Of a DNA stretch of 34,947 nucleotides, positions 16,356-24,378 are shown one piece after another (position 1 is the stretch's first letter; each line of letters starts with the position of its first letter). The notes under the pieces are model-generated. The model had not been told where the DNA came from, ran no database searches, and saw only the letters and a program-made list of their open reading frames with translations. Source of the stretch: Flammeovirgaceae bacterium (GTDB taxonomy: Bacteria > Bacteroidota > Bacteroidia > Cytophagales > Cyclobacteriaceae); NCBI GenBank assembly GCA_002691385.1, contig NZHT01000089.1, positions 12,516 to 47,462 on the forward strand, read 5' to 3'. The position numbers were made by a program, and so were the translations under genes.

Positions 16356-16375
16356 CACATTTGCAAACTAATGTG
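16356..16375. repeat. Inverted repeat in the Nudix-pyrE divergent promoter region
   Basis: CACATT at 16356-16361 and AATGTG at 16370-16375 form a six-base perfect inverted repeat separated by eight bases, and an eight-base palindrome TTTGCAAA lies at 16360-16367. It is the only symmetric element in this short divergent region, so it could be an operator; chance is also possible. Confidence 0.3.
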
Positions 16376-16399
16376 ATCATTAAATTTTAAAAACAACAA

Positions 16400-17050
16400 A
16401 TGCGTTACCACTGCTTCAAAAAATCTTTAGGCATAGCCATTGCTCGTCAACTATTAGAAATAGATGCCATAAGATTGCAACCCCATTCTCCTTTTACTTG
16501 GGCATCAGGCTGGAAATCCCCTATCTACTGTGACAATCGGATCAGCTTATCATTTCCTAAAGTAAGAAATAATATCAAGTTAGCCTTTTGTGATCTGATA
16601 AAGGAGTATTACCCAAACGCTGAAGTTATTGCAGGAGTCGCTACTGCAGGTATTCCCCAAGGAGCTTTGCTAGCAGATGCATTGGGATTACCCTTCATTT
16701 ACGTTCGTTCAAGTTCAAAATCTCACGGTCTTAATAATCAAATAGAAGGGGCATTTTCTGAAGGGCAAAAAGTAGTAGTTTTAGAAGACTTAATTTCCAG
16801 TGGTGGGAGTTCCTTAGCAGCCGTAAATGCCTTACGTGACAAAAATATAGAAGTATTGGGTATGACATCTATATTTAATTATGGATTTTCCATTGCGCAA
16901 CAAAATTTCATCAATAAGGCAGTTGATCTTGTTTATCTTAGTGAATATAGCTTGTTGATTGATTTGGCACTAGCCGAAGGATTTATAAATGCCTCCGATG
17001 CGGCAACGCTACAAAGTTGGCGAATCTCACCTGAGACCTGGAGTAAATAA
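16400..17050 (+). CDS. pyrE: Orotate phosphoribosyltransferase
   Basis: Joins orotate and PRPP to orotidine monophosphate in pyrimidine synthesis. The PRPP-binding motif VVVLEDLISSGGSS is intact, and the region SPFTWASGWKSPIYCDNR at the N-terminal side is typical of PyrE, as is GVATAGIPQGALLAD. At 216 residues it has the usual length. The gene stands alone on its strand; three bases separate it from the convergent TIGR02757 gene. Confidence 0.95.
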   Translation: MRYHCFKKSLGIAIARQLLEIDAIRLQPHSPFTWASGWKSPIYCDNRISLSFPKVRNNIKLAFCDLIKEYYPNAEVIAGVATAGIPQGALLADALGLPFIYVRSSSKSHGLNNQIEGAFSEGQKVVVLEDLISSGGSSLAAVNALRDKNIEVLGMTSIFNYGFSIAQQNFINKAVDLVYLSEYSLLIDLALAEGFINASDAATLQSWRISPETWSK

Positions 17051-17053
17051 TGG

Positions 17054-17815
17054 CTAGAACTTTTCTATAACTCCCAAGCCAAATAATGCAAAATCATATT
17101 TAATAGGATCTTCAGGATCCATTTTTTTAAGATTTTCTGTAAGCTGAATGGCAGTACGCCAATCAATCTGCTTCCTAGTAATCAACTGGAACTTTCGGGC
17201 AATACGATCGACATGTAAGTCGCAAGGACAAATTAAATTCGCAGGCTTTAAATTTTTCCATAGCCCAAAATCTACTCCCTTATCATCATCACGAACCATC
17301 CATCTTAGGTACATATTCAACCGTTTACAAGCAGAGTTCCTTTCGGGGGTAGATATGTGTTTACGTGAGCGATTAGGGGCTTCAAGCAATGAGAAAAATA
17401 AATGATGGAACCCTATGAGGGATCCTCTCATACTTAAATCCTTATGCATAAAGGCGGTCTCTAAACTGTCTTCTTTGCTGTAATACCATCGTAACCAATG
17501 TATGAAATAAAGGGTGTCTGTAGCATTAAATGTACGGTGTTTAAATTTCAAAAAAGGCTTTAGGTCATCAGACGAATGATTTATAATAAAATTGTAAGGC
17601 TCATTATCCATCAACTCAAACAGTTCATGGCATTTTTTTATGATGGTCTTTCGTAAACCCCAGGCAAAAACAGCAGCAAACAAACCGGCAATCTCGATAT
17701 CTTGTCGCTTTGAATATTCATGGGGTACACTGATTGGATCATCCGCAATAAAATCAGGAGTATTGTAGAACATGACTTTTTCATCTAAGAATGATTTAAT
17801 TGTCCTAAAATCCAC
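17054..17815 (-). CDS. TIGR02757 / DUF2400 family protein
   Basis: A 253-residue soluble protein of unknown function. The family segments are clear: PHEYSKRQDIEIAGLFAAVF near the N-terminus, then CKRLNMYLRWMVR, and CDLHVDRIARKF. Distant similarity to helix-hairpin-helix glycosylases has been suggested for such proteins, through the MYLRWMVR and DLHVDR region, but activity is not established. It starts with GTG, three bases after the stop of the LysM gene, so it is the last gene of a three-gene minus-strand unit. An Asp-Pro-Glu-Asp-Pro segment near the C-terminus is followed by KYDFALFGLGV, also typical. Confidence 0.88.
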   Translation of the reverse strand: MDFRTIKSFLDEKVMFYNTPDFIADDPISVPHEYSKRQDIEIAGLFAAVFAWGLRKTIIKKCHELFELMDNEPYNFIINHSSDDLKPFLKFKHRTFNATDTLYFIHWLRWYYSKEDSLETAFMHKDLSMRGSLIGFHHLFFSLLEAPNRSRKHISTPERNSACKRLNMYLRWMVRDDDKGVDFGLWKNLKPANLICPCDLHVDRIARKFQLITRKQIDWRTAIQLTENLKKMDPEDPIKYDFALFGLGVIEKF

Positions 17816-17818
17816 TGA

Positions 17819-18877
17819 TTATCTATAATAAATTATTTTCATTCGTGCTTGCTGATCCACAATGCCTAAATTTTCAAATACCGACGCAGTAAGTCGTAAC
17901 ATTACCTTTTGATTCAATCCTGTTTCTGGTAAGCGGCCGACCACGCGGACATAGGCATTTTGATTATTCATTATATTGATTACTTCAAAAATGGTACCTA
18001 TACTCAAAGTCCTATGTAATGCCAAAAATTTTGGCGTATTCAATTCTGAGTCAATCTTCAGAACCAATCCTTCCTCAGTATACTTTTTGATATCCCCAAC
18101 CTCTCTAAGAATTAATTTTGATCCATATGCAGTTGATGCATAATCTGGAACTTTACTGATCCTTTTTATCGTACTATCATTTACTATCGTCTCTGGAAAA
18201 ATGATTTTTTGTCCAGTTTTTACCCGATAACTTGAGAAGTTATTATATTCCTTAATTTGATCTTTAGTAGTGTTAAATTTTATTGCGACTTCTTCCATAT
18301 TTTCACCATTTTGGACATAATAAGCATAAGGTTCTGGCTCAACTTCAAGATCTGTTTTTATCATATATATACTGTCCGAAAGATTATTATCAATCTTTAT
18401 TTCTTCCTTTGAAGCAGAGATTAATGAATTCTTTATTTTCTGATTTCTAGGCAACTCTATGATTAGATGCTGACCTACCGTCAACTCATCTGATGTCAGT
18501 GAATTCATTTTTTTAAGTGCTTTCAAAGAGATTTTATACATTTTAGCTATAGAGTATAAGGTCTCTCCGAAGGCAACCTCATGTTGATCACTAGTAGTTT
18601 TTGAAAGGATTGGCAAATTTCCCCATACTTTCTTTTCATAATATATTTCTAATACCTGTCCGATATCTAAAACACTGTTTTTTAAACGATTCTGACGAAC
18701 AAGATTTTCTACTGTCACATGGTATCTCTTGGCTAAAGAATACACAGTTTCTCCACTTTCCACCTCATGGATAATGAAAAGGCTGTCTGCGCGCTGAACT
18801 ACGTTCAAAGAATCATTAGAATAACCAGCGAGGACTGATAATAATAGAGCACAAAGAAGGTAGGCTTTATAAATCAT
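17819..18877 (-). CDS. Secreted LysM protein with RlpA-like double-psi beta-barrel
   Basis: A 352-residue exported cell-wall protein. Residues 1-20 are a signal peptide (MIYKAYLLCALLLSVLAGYS). Three LysM peptidoglycan-binding modules follow at about 36-80, 98-142 and 185-228, each with a GExxYSIA-like or GENMEEVA start. The C-terminal part, about 265-352, with TAYGSKLILREVG, LALHRTLSIGTIFEV, YVRVVGRLPE and LTASVFENLGI, corresponds to the double-psi beta-barrel of RlpA-like proteins. Whether it cuts glycan strands is uncertain. The ATG at 18877 is preferred over longer frames, because upstream codons would bury the signal peptide. It overlaps the upstream DUF4905-like gene by 11 bp. Confidence 0.87.
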   Translation of the reverse strand: MIYKAYLLCALLLSVLAGYSNDSLNVVQRADSLFIIHEVESGETVYSLAKRYHVTVENLVRQNRLKNSVLDIGQVLEIYYEKKVWGNLPILSKTTSDQHEVAFGETLYSIAKMYKISLKALKKMNSLTSDELTVGQHLIIELPRNQKIKNSLISASKEEIKIDNNLSDSIYMIKTDLEVEPEPYAYYVQNGENMEEVAIKFNTTKDQIKEYNNFSSYRVKTGQKIIFPETIVNDSTIKRISKVPDYASTAYGSKLILREVGDIKKYTEEGLVLKIDSELNTPKFLALHRTLSIGTIFEVINIMNNQNAYVRVVGRLPETGLNQKVMLRLTASVFENLGIVDQQARMKIIYYR

Positions 18878-19613
18878 AAATTTTAATATTATTCTTATTT
18901 TGAACAAATATGAGCTTCTTTGCCAAGACCATAAAACTTTCTGCCGATATCCCTTGCACCTCACGATCCAAAATAAATTCATTAACGATTTTCTCTTCAC
19001 TCAACCACAATAAATGTTTATCCAACAAATCGTTATTTTCAAGATAATAAAGAATTAAAATATGATCATCAAACTCCAAATAGGCTACTTCCCCTTTTGG
19101 ATCTCTGTCTTTTTTTCTCAAGTAAATGGCGACAGTGTCAAAAGCAGGGGTTCCAACGGAAAACATAGCAGGAATGAAGATTTTTTCAATATTTTTATCT
19201 TTACCTAGTAAAATTTCAAGAGATTCAAATCCTTCTTTTTTTGTTACCTTACCTTTGATTAAGGTCTCGTTAATTTCATTCAAATGAAAATTCAAAATCT
19301 CCTCTAAGATCACATCACTTTTCCAATCGTATCGTATCAAAGTGATAGGTCCTGGATTTCGTTGGTTTTTATAAACACCTACGATTAACTGATTACCCTT
19401 AATCCAAAGTAAAGTAGACCACCAATCCATTTTAATAGGGATTTTAATTTTAGTAACCTCACATGAATACAAATCAATCACTGCGAAATAATGATCCATC
19501 GTCTCTTCAGATCGCAGCTCAATTCCTAGCTGGGAGGCTACTTGATCGGCCTTAATTAACCAAATAGGATCTTTGAATTCCCATGAAAAACCGACATCTG
19601 ATGTTAAATTCAA
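18867..19613 (-). CDS. DUF4905-like conserved hypothetical protein
   Basis: A soluble beta-rich protein of about 248 residues, with no signal peptide. The N-terminal FSWEFKDPIWLIKAD and the later TLLWIKGNQLIVGVY, with many alternating hydrophobic stretches, suggest a beta-propeller-like fold; I associate it with the Bacteroidota family DUF4905, function unknown. The start is uncertain. The frame is open to a TTG at 19664, but that codon lies in the predicted -33 box, so the first candidate after the predicted transcription start is TTG at 19613. There is no ATG. It is the first gene of a unit with the LysM protein and TIGR02757. Confidence 0.6.
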   Translation of the reverse strand: MNLTSDVGFSWEFKDPIWLIKADQVASQLGIELRSEETMDHYFAVIDLYSCEVTKIKIPIKMDWWSTLLWIKGNQLIVGVYKNQRNPGPITLIRYDWKSDVILEEILNFHLNEINETLIKGKVTKKEGFESLEILLGKDKNIEKIFIPAMFSVGTPAFDTVAIYLRKKDRDPKGEVAYLEFDDHILILYYLENNDLLDKHLLWLSEEKIVNEFILDREVQGISAESFMVLAKKLIFVQNKNNIKIYDL

Positions 19614-19634
19614 ATTCTGTGTGTTAATTTTAAA

Positions 19635-19665
19635 CAAATTTAACCTGAACAAAATCAATGCCAAA
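19635..19665 (-). promoter_or_regulatory. Promoter of the DUF4905-LysM-TIGR02757 unit
   Basis: On the minus strand a TTTG (-33 box) at 19665-19662 is followed after 19 bases by TAAATTTG (-7 box) at 19642-19635. Both sequence and spacing match the Bacteroidota consensus. The -33 box lies inside the first codons of the divergent nfeD gene (ATG at 19658). Confidence 0.6.
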
Positions 19666-21004
19666 TTTCAAACATGTTTTCATAGTAATCCTTGCTTGCT
19701 TATCAAGCACTTTGGCATTCGGTCAAAAAAAATTACCGCAAGTACTCCATTTAAAGGTAACCGGTGATATTGACCCAAGAAGCAATCGATATATTTCGTT
19801 AGGATTGGAAAAAGCCAATGAAAAGAATATAGATTATGTCATCCTCGAATTAGACACTTACGGTGGCGCTTTAACTGATGCTGATGAGATCAGGACAACC
19901 ATACTCAACTATGATCGACCCATTTATGCATTTATCAATAAAGATGCCGCCTCGGCAGGTGCTTTGATCTCCATTGCTTGTGACAGTATTTATATGTCAA
20001 CCGGATCGAGTATCGGTGCCGCGACCGTCGTGACAGGTGAAGGGCAGGCAGCCCCTGATAAATATCAATCTTACATGAGGTCTATCATGAGATCCACGGC
20101 AGAAGCCAAAGGAAGAAATCCTGAGATTGCTGAGGCTATGGTAGATGAAGAAATTCGTTTAGATTCACTAATCAAGAACGGTAAAGTTTTGACTTTTTCC
20201 GTTTCTGAAGCTATTGAATATGGATTCTGTGAAGCCGAAGTGGAAGACATCTCAGATCTTATGCTCCGATCCGATATCTATGCATATGATATAAACCTCT
20301 TCGAACTTAATTGGAGCGAGAGAATCATTGCGATTTTTCTCAATCCCGCTGTAAGCGGAGTACTTATTCTACTAATATTGGGAGGATTATATTTTGAACT
20401 ACAATCCCCTGGTTTTGGTTTCCCCATTATTGCTTCAATTGTAGCAGCTCTACTTTATTTCACCCCCTACTACCTCAATGGATTAGCTGAAAACTGGGAA
20501 ATAATCATTTTTTTTGTAGGTATACTATTGATTGCACTTGAGGTTTTTGTAATCCCGGGATTTGGACTCCCCGGAATATTAGGTTTAATATTTACCATAG
20601 GATCTCTCGCCTTGGTCATGATCAATAATGACGGTCTAAATTTTGATTACATTGAACCTCCGCTGCTAAACAATGCTATAATTACTAGTCTTGTTGGATT
20701 TTTAGGTGCTTTGTTTCTGATCATTTTATTAGGTACTAGATTGACCAAAACATCTTTTTTCAACCAATTTACCTTAACATCAGTACAAGACAGTTCCACA
20801 GGATATACCTCCAGTTTCTACAACAAATCGCTCATTGGCTCTACAGGAATCGTGGAAAGCATAATGCGACCGAGTGGCCGCATTATGATTGATAATACGT
20901 TATATGATGCTTACACAAGAGGTGAATACCTTGAAAAAGGTGAAAAAGTCAAAGTAATTGCCGCAGAGGGTACTTCTTTAAAAGTTCAAAAAACAGTTTT
21001 ATGA
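19658..21004 (+). CDS. nfeD: NfeD family membrane protein with ClpP-like serine protease domain (long form)
   Basis: A 448-residue protein with a signal peptide (1-22), an extracytoplasmic ClpP/SppA-like protease domain at about 25-200, several membrane helices at about 225-350, and a C-terminal soluble OB-fold (about 375-448, NfeD domain). The proposed Ser-Lys dyad is Ser99 in DAASAGAL and Lys151 in AEAKGRNPEIAEA, matching the dyad of archaeal 1510-N protease. The family acts on membrane proteins of the stomatin/prohibitin type; no such partner gene is adjacent here. The stop overlaps kdsB by an ATGA. The ATG at 19658 has a signal peptide directly behind it, which supports it. Confidence 0.92.
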   Translation: MPNFKHVFIVILACLSSTLAFGQKKLPQVLHLKVTGDIDPRSNRYISLGLEKANEKNIDYVILELDTYGGALTDADEIRTTILNYDRPIYAFINKDAASAGALISIACDSIYMSTGSSIGAATVVTGEGQAAPDKYQSYMRSIMRSTAEAKGRNPEIAEAMVDEEIRLDSLIKNGKVLTFSVSEAIEYGFCEAEVEDISDLMLRSDIYAYDINLFELNWSERIIAIFLNPAVSGVLILLILGGLYFELQSPGFGFPIIASIVAALLYFTPYYLNGLAENWEIIIFFVGILLIALEVFVIPGFGLPGILGLIFTIGSLALVMINNDGLNFDYIEPPLLNNAIITSLVGFLGALFLIILLGTRLTKTSFFNQFTLTSVQDSSTGYTSSFYNKSLIGSTGIVESIMRPSGRIMIDNTLYDAYTRGEYLEKGEKVKVIAAEGTSLKVQKTVL

Positions 21005-21747
21005 AAATTCTTGGCATCATACCTTCACGTTATGAATCGACTCGTTTTCCAGGTAAATCATTAATTGATATTATGGGTAAAACCATGATCCAAAGAGTCT
21101 ATGAACAGTCTAAAAAATCAAAGAATTTATATGACCTAGTCGTGGCCACCGATGATCAAAGGATTTTTACAGAGGTCAAACGCTTTGGTGGCGCTGTGTT
21201 AATGACATCAAAAAATCATAAAAATGGTACGGAAAGATGTCTTGAAGTAGCCCAATCATTGCATGCTCAATTTGTAATAAATATTCAAGGAGATGAACCC
21301 TTCATTCAGCCAGATCAAATTGATAAATTGTGCTCTATAATTAGTTCAGATACTGATTTAGCAACCTTAATTAAGCGCATAGAAGATCCAAATGACCTAG
21401 ATAACCCCAACGTTGTGAAAGTGGTGAAATCCTTAGATAATCATGCACTTTATTTCAGTAGATCACCCATTCCGTTTAATCAAACTTTGAATAAAGCGTC
21501 AAAATTACTTTCAAATAAGACCTATTGGAAACATGTCGGTATATATGCCTATCGAACGAAGGTACTTTCACAAATAGTGAAATTAAAAGAAAGTACTCTT
21601 GAAAAAATGGAGTCCCTTGAGCAACTACGGTGGCTAGAAAATGGATTTAAAATTAAAACTGCCGAAACTCATGTTGAATCTACAGGAATTGATACTCCAG
21701 AAGATTTACACCATTTAATCGCTAAAATGAAAACTAATGCTAAATAA
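21001..21747 (+). CDS. kdsB: 3-deoxy-manno-octulosonate cytidylyltransferase (CMP-KDO synthetase)
   Basis: Activates KDO with CTP for lipopolysaccharide core/lipid A assembly. The N-terminal MKILGIIPSRYESTRFPGKS contains the nucleotide-binding loop with its conserved Arg and Lys residues; VVATDD, NGTERC and NIQGDEPF follow in family order, and TGIDTPEDL near the C-terminus is typical. At 248 residues it has the expected length. Its ATG overlaps the nfeD stop (ATGA), and a small membrane protein gene begins inside its last codons. It indicates an LPS-containing outer membrane. Confidence 0.95.
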   Translation: MKILGIIPSRYESTRFPGKSLIDIMGKTMIQRVYEQSKKSKNLYDLVVATDDQRIFTEVKRFGGAVLMTSKNHKNGTERCLEVAQSLHAQFVINIQGDEPFIQPDQIDKLCSIISSDTDLATLIKRIEDPNDLDNPNVVKVVKSLDNHALYFSRSPIPFNQTLNKASKLLSNKTYWKHVGIYAYRTKVLSQIVKLKESTLEKMESLEQLRWLENGFKIKTAETHVESTGIDTPEDLHHLIAKMKTNAK

Positions 21748-21898
21748 AAAGACTATTGTTTGGATTTTGATCTCACTTTCAATGATCACTTTCTTGTTCT
21801 CTATGGAAATAACAGGAAATCAAATATTCTATACATTTATTGCGCTGGGCATTTGGACTATTAGTTTTGTCGTAAATAAGTATTATCATCCTAATTGA
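21737..21898 (+). CDS. Small membrane protein, 53 aa, downstream of kdsB
   Basis: Begins with an ATG inside the last codons of kdsB (11-bp overlap, other frame) and ends at TGA 21896-21898. The product starts with MLNKKTIVWILISLSMITFL and shows two hydrophobic helices of about 16-18 residues separated by the polar MEITGNQ turn, ending in KYYHPN. This is what a genuine two-helix small membrane protein looks like, and the overlap suggests coupling to kdsB. I know no family. A perfect inverted repeat follows eight bases after the stop, consistent with the end of a transcript. Confidence 0.6.
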   Translation: MLNKKTIVWILISLSMITFLFSMEITGNQIFYTFIALGIWTISFVVNKYYHPN

Positions 21899-21905
21899 TT
21901 TATCA

Positions 21906-21938
21906 ATGTGATGACCAAATGCTTTTATGTCATCACAT
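21906..21938 (+). repeat. Perfect 10-bp inverted repeat after the nfeD-kdsB unit
   Basis: ATGTGATGAC (21906-21915) and GTCATCACAT (21929-21938) are perfect inverted arms with a 13-base loop. As RNA this would be a stable stem-loop eight bases after the small membrane protein's stop. No T tract follows, so it is not a classic intrinsic terminator; it may protect or process the 3' end or be a protein site. Confidence 0.6.
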
Positions 21939-22165
21939 AAAATTAATAACTTTAAATAAACACCATTAATGAGGATGCTTGTTCAAAACATTGAATTATC
22001 AGTCTTTTCAAAAAAAAATCTATTCTAAAGTCCAAGCAAAGAAATAATACGCCGTTATCTAATAAATTGCTTCGCATCTCAATCAAAACAAGATGAATTT
22101 TTTGCCATCATTCAACAATACAATCATAGGCTTTTAAATAAAAAAATATTAATAAAACCTTTATA

Positions 22166-23047
22166 GTGATAAAAAAGATTAAAATTTTGTTTGTTGTCAA
22201 TCCAATTTCAGGCAATGGAAAACAAAAAAAAATAGGACTTGTAATTCAGCGTTACTTAAATAAAGATAAGTTTTCATTCGCACTTAAGTTCACAAAACAT
22301 CATAAGCATGCTGAGGAAATTACCCATAAGCATCGAAATGATTTTGATATTATAATCGCAGTAGGCGGAGATGGATCAGTAAACCAAATCGGGACCTCAT
22401 TGATCAACTCCCCTACAATATTTGGTGTCATACCGGCAGGATCAGGTAATGGTCTGGCACGTCACTTAAATATTCCACTAAATTTCAAAAAGGCTATTGA
22501 TGTAATTAATTCGTACAAGCATCCTATGAAAATTGATGTTGCCAAGATTAATGAACAATATTTTTTGTCCACTGCAGGTACTGGATTTGATGCTCATGTT
22601 GCTTGGAAATTTTCAACTGCAGCTAGTCGAGGTTTTTTAACTTATGCCAAAATTGTACTCCACGAATTATTTAAGTACAAGATTAAAAAATATAAATTAG
22701 AGATAAATGATCAAATGGTTGAAATTCATGGCTTTTTAGTGACTATAGCAAATTCAAACCAATATGGAAATAATGCTTTTGTATCTCCAAAGTCTGAGTT
22801 GGATGATGGCTTTTTGCGGTTGATTATAATAAAACCATTCCCTTTTTATTACATCCCTTTACTAATTTTTCAACTTTTTAATAAAAGCTTGCTTAAAAGT
22901 AAATTCGTTGATCATTATATCATAAAAAAAATGATCATGATCTCTCCCTCCCAGCAGGTACAATTGGACGGTGAGTCCATAATTATGAGACGAGAGCTAA
23001 AAATTGAGATTATTCCTAATTGCCTCAATATCATTGGCAATATTTAA
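22166..23047 (+). CDS. Diacylglycerol kinase-family lipid kinase (YegS/DagK-like)
   Basis: Phosphorylates a lipid such as diacylglycerol at the inner membrane. The 293-residue protein has the catalytic-domain signatures VNPISGNG at the N-terminus, VGGDGSVNQI and IPAGSGNGLARHL, which together define the DAGK_cat/LCB5 family. The C-terminal half has VQLDGE, whose Asp is a conserved metal/ATP-site residue in relatives. It starts with GTG (22166); upstream 260 bp carry only the inverted repeat above and no promoter I trust. The substrate could also be another lipid alcohol. Confidence 0.9.
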   Translation: MIKKIKILFVVNPISGNGKQKKIGLVIQRYLNKDKFSFALKFTKHHKHAEEITHKHRNDFDIIIAVGGDGSVNQIGTSLINSPTIFGVIPAGSGNGLARHLNIPLNFKKAIDVINSYKHPMKIDVAKINEQYFLSTAGTGFDAHVAWKFSTAASRGFLTYAKIVLHELFKYKIKKYKLEINDQMVEIHGFLVTIANSNQYGNNAFVSPKSELDDGFLRLIIIKPFPFYYIPLLIFQLFNKSLLKSKFVDHYIIKKMIMISPSQQVQLDGESIIMRRELKIEIIPNCLNIIGNI

Positions 23048-23082
23048 TGATCCTACAAAAAAAAATAATTCTGGAAAAATTA

Positions 23083-24378
23083 TCACTTTTCGTGAATTTC
23101 TAACAACACTTCTTCTGTAGCCTTTAATATAGCTTCTACTTCATTAGATTGAATGGCACTAGAAATAAAAAGAGATTCGAATTGACTAGGCGCCAAGTAG
23201 ATACCTCTAGACAGCATTCCACGAAAATAGGCACCAAACAATTGGGTATTTGCACTCTTAGCCGTTTGAAAATTCGTCACCTTTTGGTCGGTGAAAAATA
23301 GACTGTACATACTTCCTATTTGATTGATAGAATACTTGAGGCCTTGATGCGATAAAATCTTAGTTATACCTTCTGTGATTTGACGTGTTCTCTGCTCAAC
23401 TTGTTCGTAGATTTCGGGATGTTCATGTAATTTTCTCAAAATAGTCATTCCTGCTGCCATAGCTACAGGATTTCCAGATAAAGTACCTGCTTGATAAACA
23501 GGCCCCTCTGGAGCTATTTGACTCATTATCTCTCTCGATCCACCATAAGCACCTACGGGTAATCCTCCACCAATAATTTTTCCAAAGGTGGTGAGATCAG
23601 GCTTTACTCCAAATAATTCTTGTGCTCCTCCACCTGAAAGTCTAAAACCAGTCATCACTTCATCAAAAATTAATAATATTTGATGCGCATCACATCGCGA
23701 TCTAAGTCCATTTAAAAATTCATCACTAGGAAGCACACAACCCATGTTACCCACCACTGGTTCAACAATAATGGCAGATATTTCATCTTCATTTTCAGAA
23801 ATGACCCGATCTAGAGCATTTAAATCATTGTAAGGCGCCAACAAAGTATCACGACTAGTTCCCTTTGTAACCCCAATGCTATCGGAAACACCCAAAGTAG
23901 CTGCCCCACTCCCTGCTGCAACCAAAAAAGAATCTCCGTGACCATGATAACAACCTTCAAACTTTATGAATTTATTCTTTCCTGTATAACCTCTAGCCAA
24001 TCGAATAGCGGACATTGTTGCCTCCGTTCCAGAATTGACCATCCTGATTTTATCAACAGAAGGTACCATATCAATGATTAATTCAGCAATTTCCACCTCT
24101 CTTTTACTAGGAGCACCGAAAGAAGTTGAACTTTTCACTGCCTCAAAAATTGCTTTTTCAACCTCTTCATTGGCATGACCTAAAATCATAGGTCCCCAAG
24201 AATTAATGAGATCTATATATTCGTTGTCATCCTCATCATATAAATAGGCTCCTTTGGCCCGAGATATAAAAATAGGATCTCCTCCTACCGATTTAAATGC
24301 CCTTACTGGAGAGTTTACTCCTCCAGGTATCACAGCATTTGCTTGTTTAAATAAGACTTTACTTTTCCTGGTATTCAT
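23083..24378 (-). CDS. hemL: Glutamate-1-semialdehyde 2,1-aminomutase
   Basis: PLP enzyme that converts glutamate-1-semialdehyde to 5-aminolevulinate in the C5 pathway to haem. The 431-residue length is standard. The PLP lysine is Lys267 in TTFGKIIGGGLPVGAYGG; the cofactor-binding NSGTEATMSAIRLARG and LIFDEVMTGFR are present, as is the N-terminal PGGVNSPVRAF unique to HemL among class III aminotransferases. Its ATG follows the stop of the upstream PBP-like gene without any gap. It is the last gene of the guaA unit. Confidence 0.96.
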   Translation of the reverse strand: MNTRKSKVLFKQANAVIPGGVNSPVRAFKSVGGDPIFISRAKGAYLYDEDDNEYIDLINSWGPMILGHANEEVEKAIFEAVKSSTSFGAPSKREVEIAELIIDMVPSVDKIRMVNSGTEATMSAIRLARGYTGKNKFIKFEGCYHGHGDSFLVAAGSGAATLGVSDSIGVTKGTSRDTLLAPYNDLNALDRVISENEDEISAIIVEPVVGNMGCVLPSDEFLNGLRSRCDAHQILLIFDEVMTGFRLSGGGAQELFGVKPDLTTFGKIIGGGLPVGAYGGSREIMSQIAPEGPVYQAGTLSGNPVAMAAGMTILRKLHEHPEIYEQVEQRTRQITEGITKILSHQGLKYSINQIGSMYSLFFTDQKVTNFQTAKSANTQLFGAYFRGMLSRGIYLAPSQFESLFISSAIQSNEVEAILKATEEVLLEIHEK

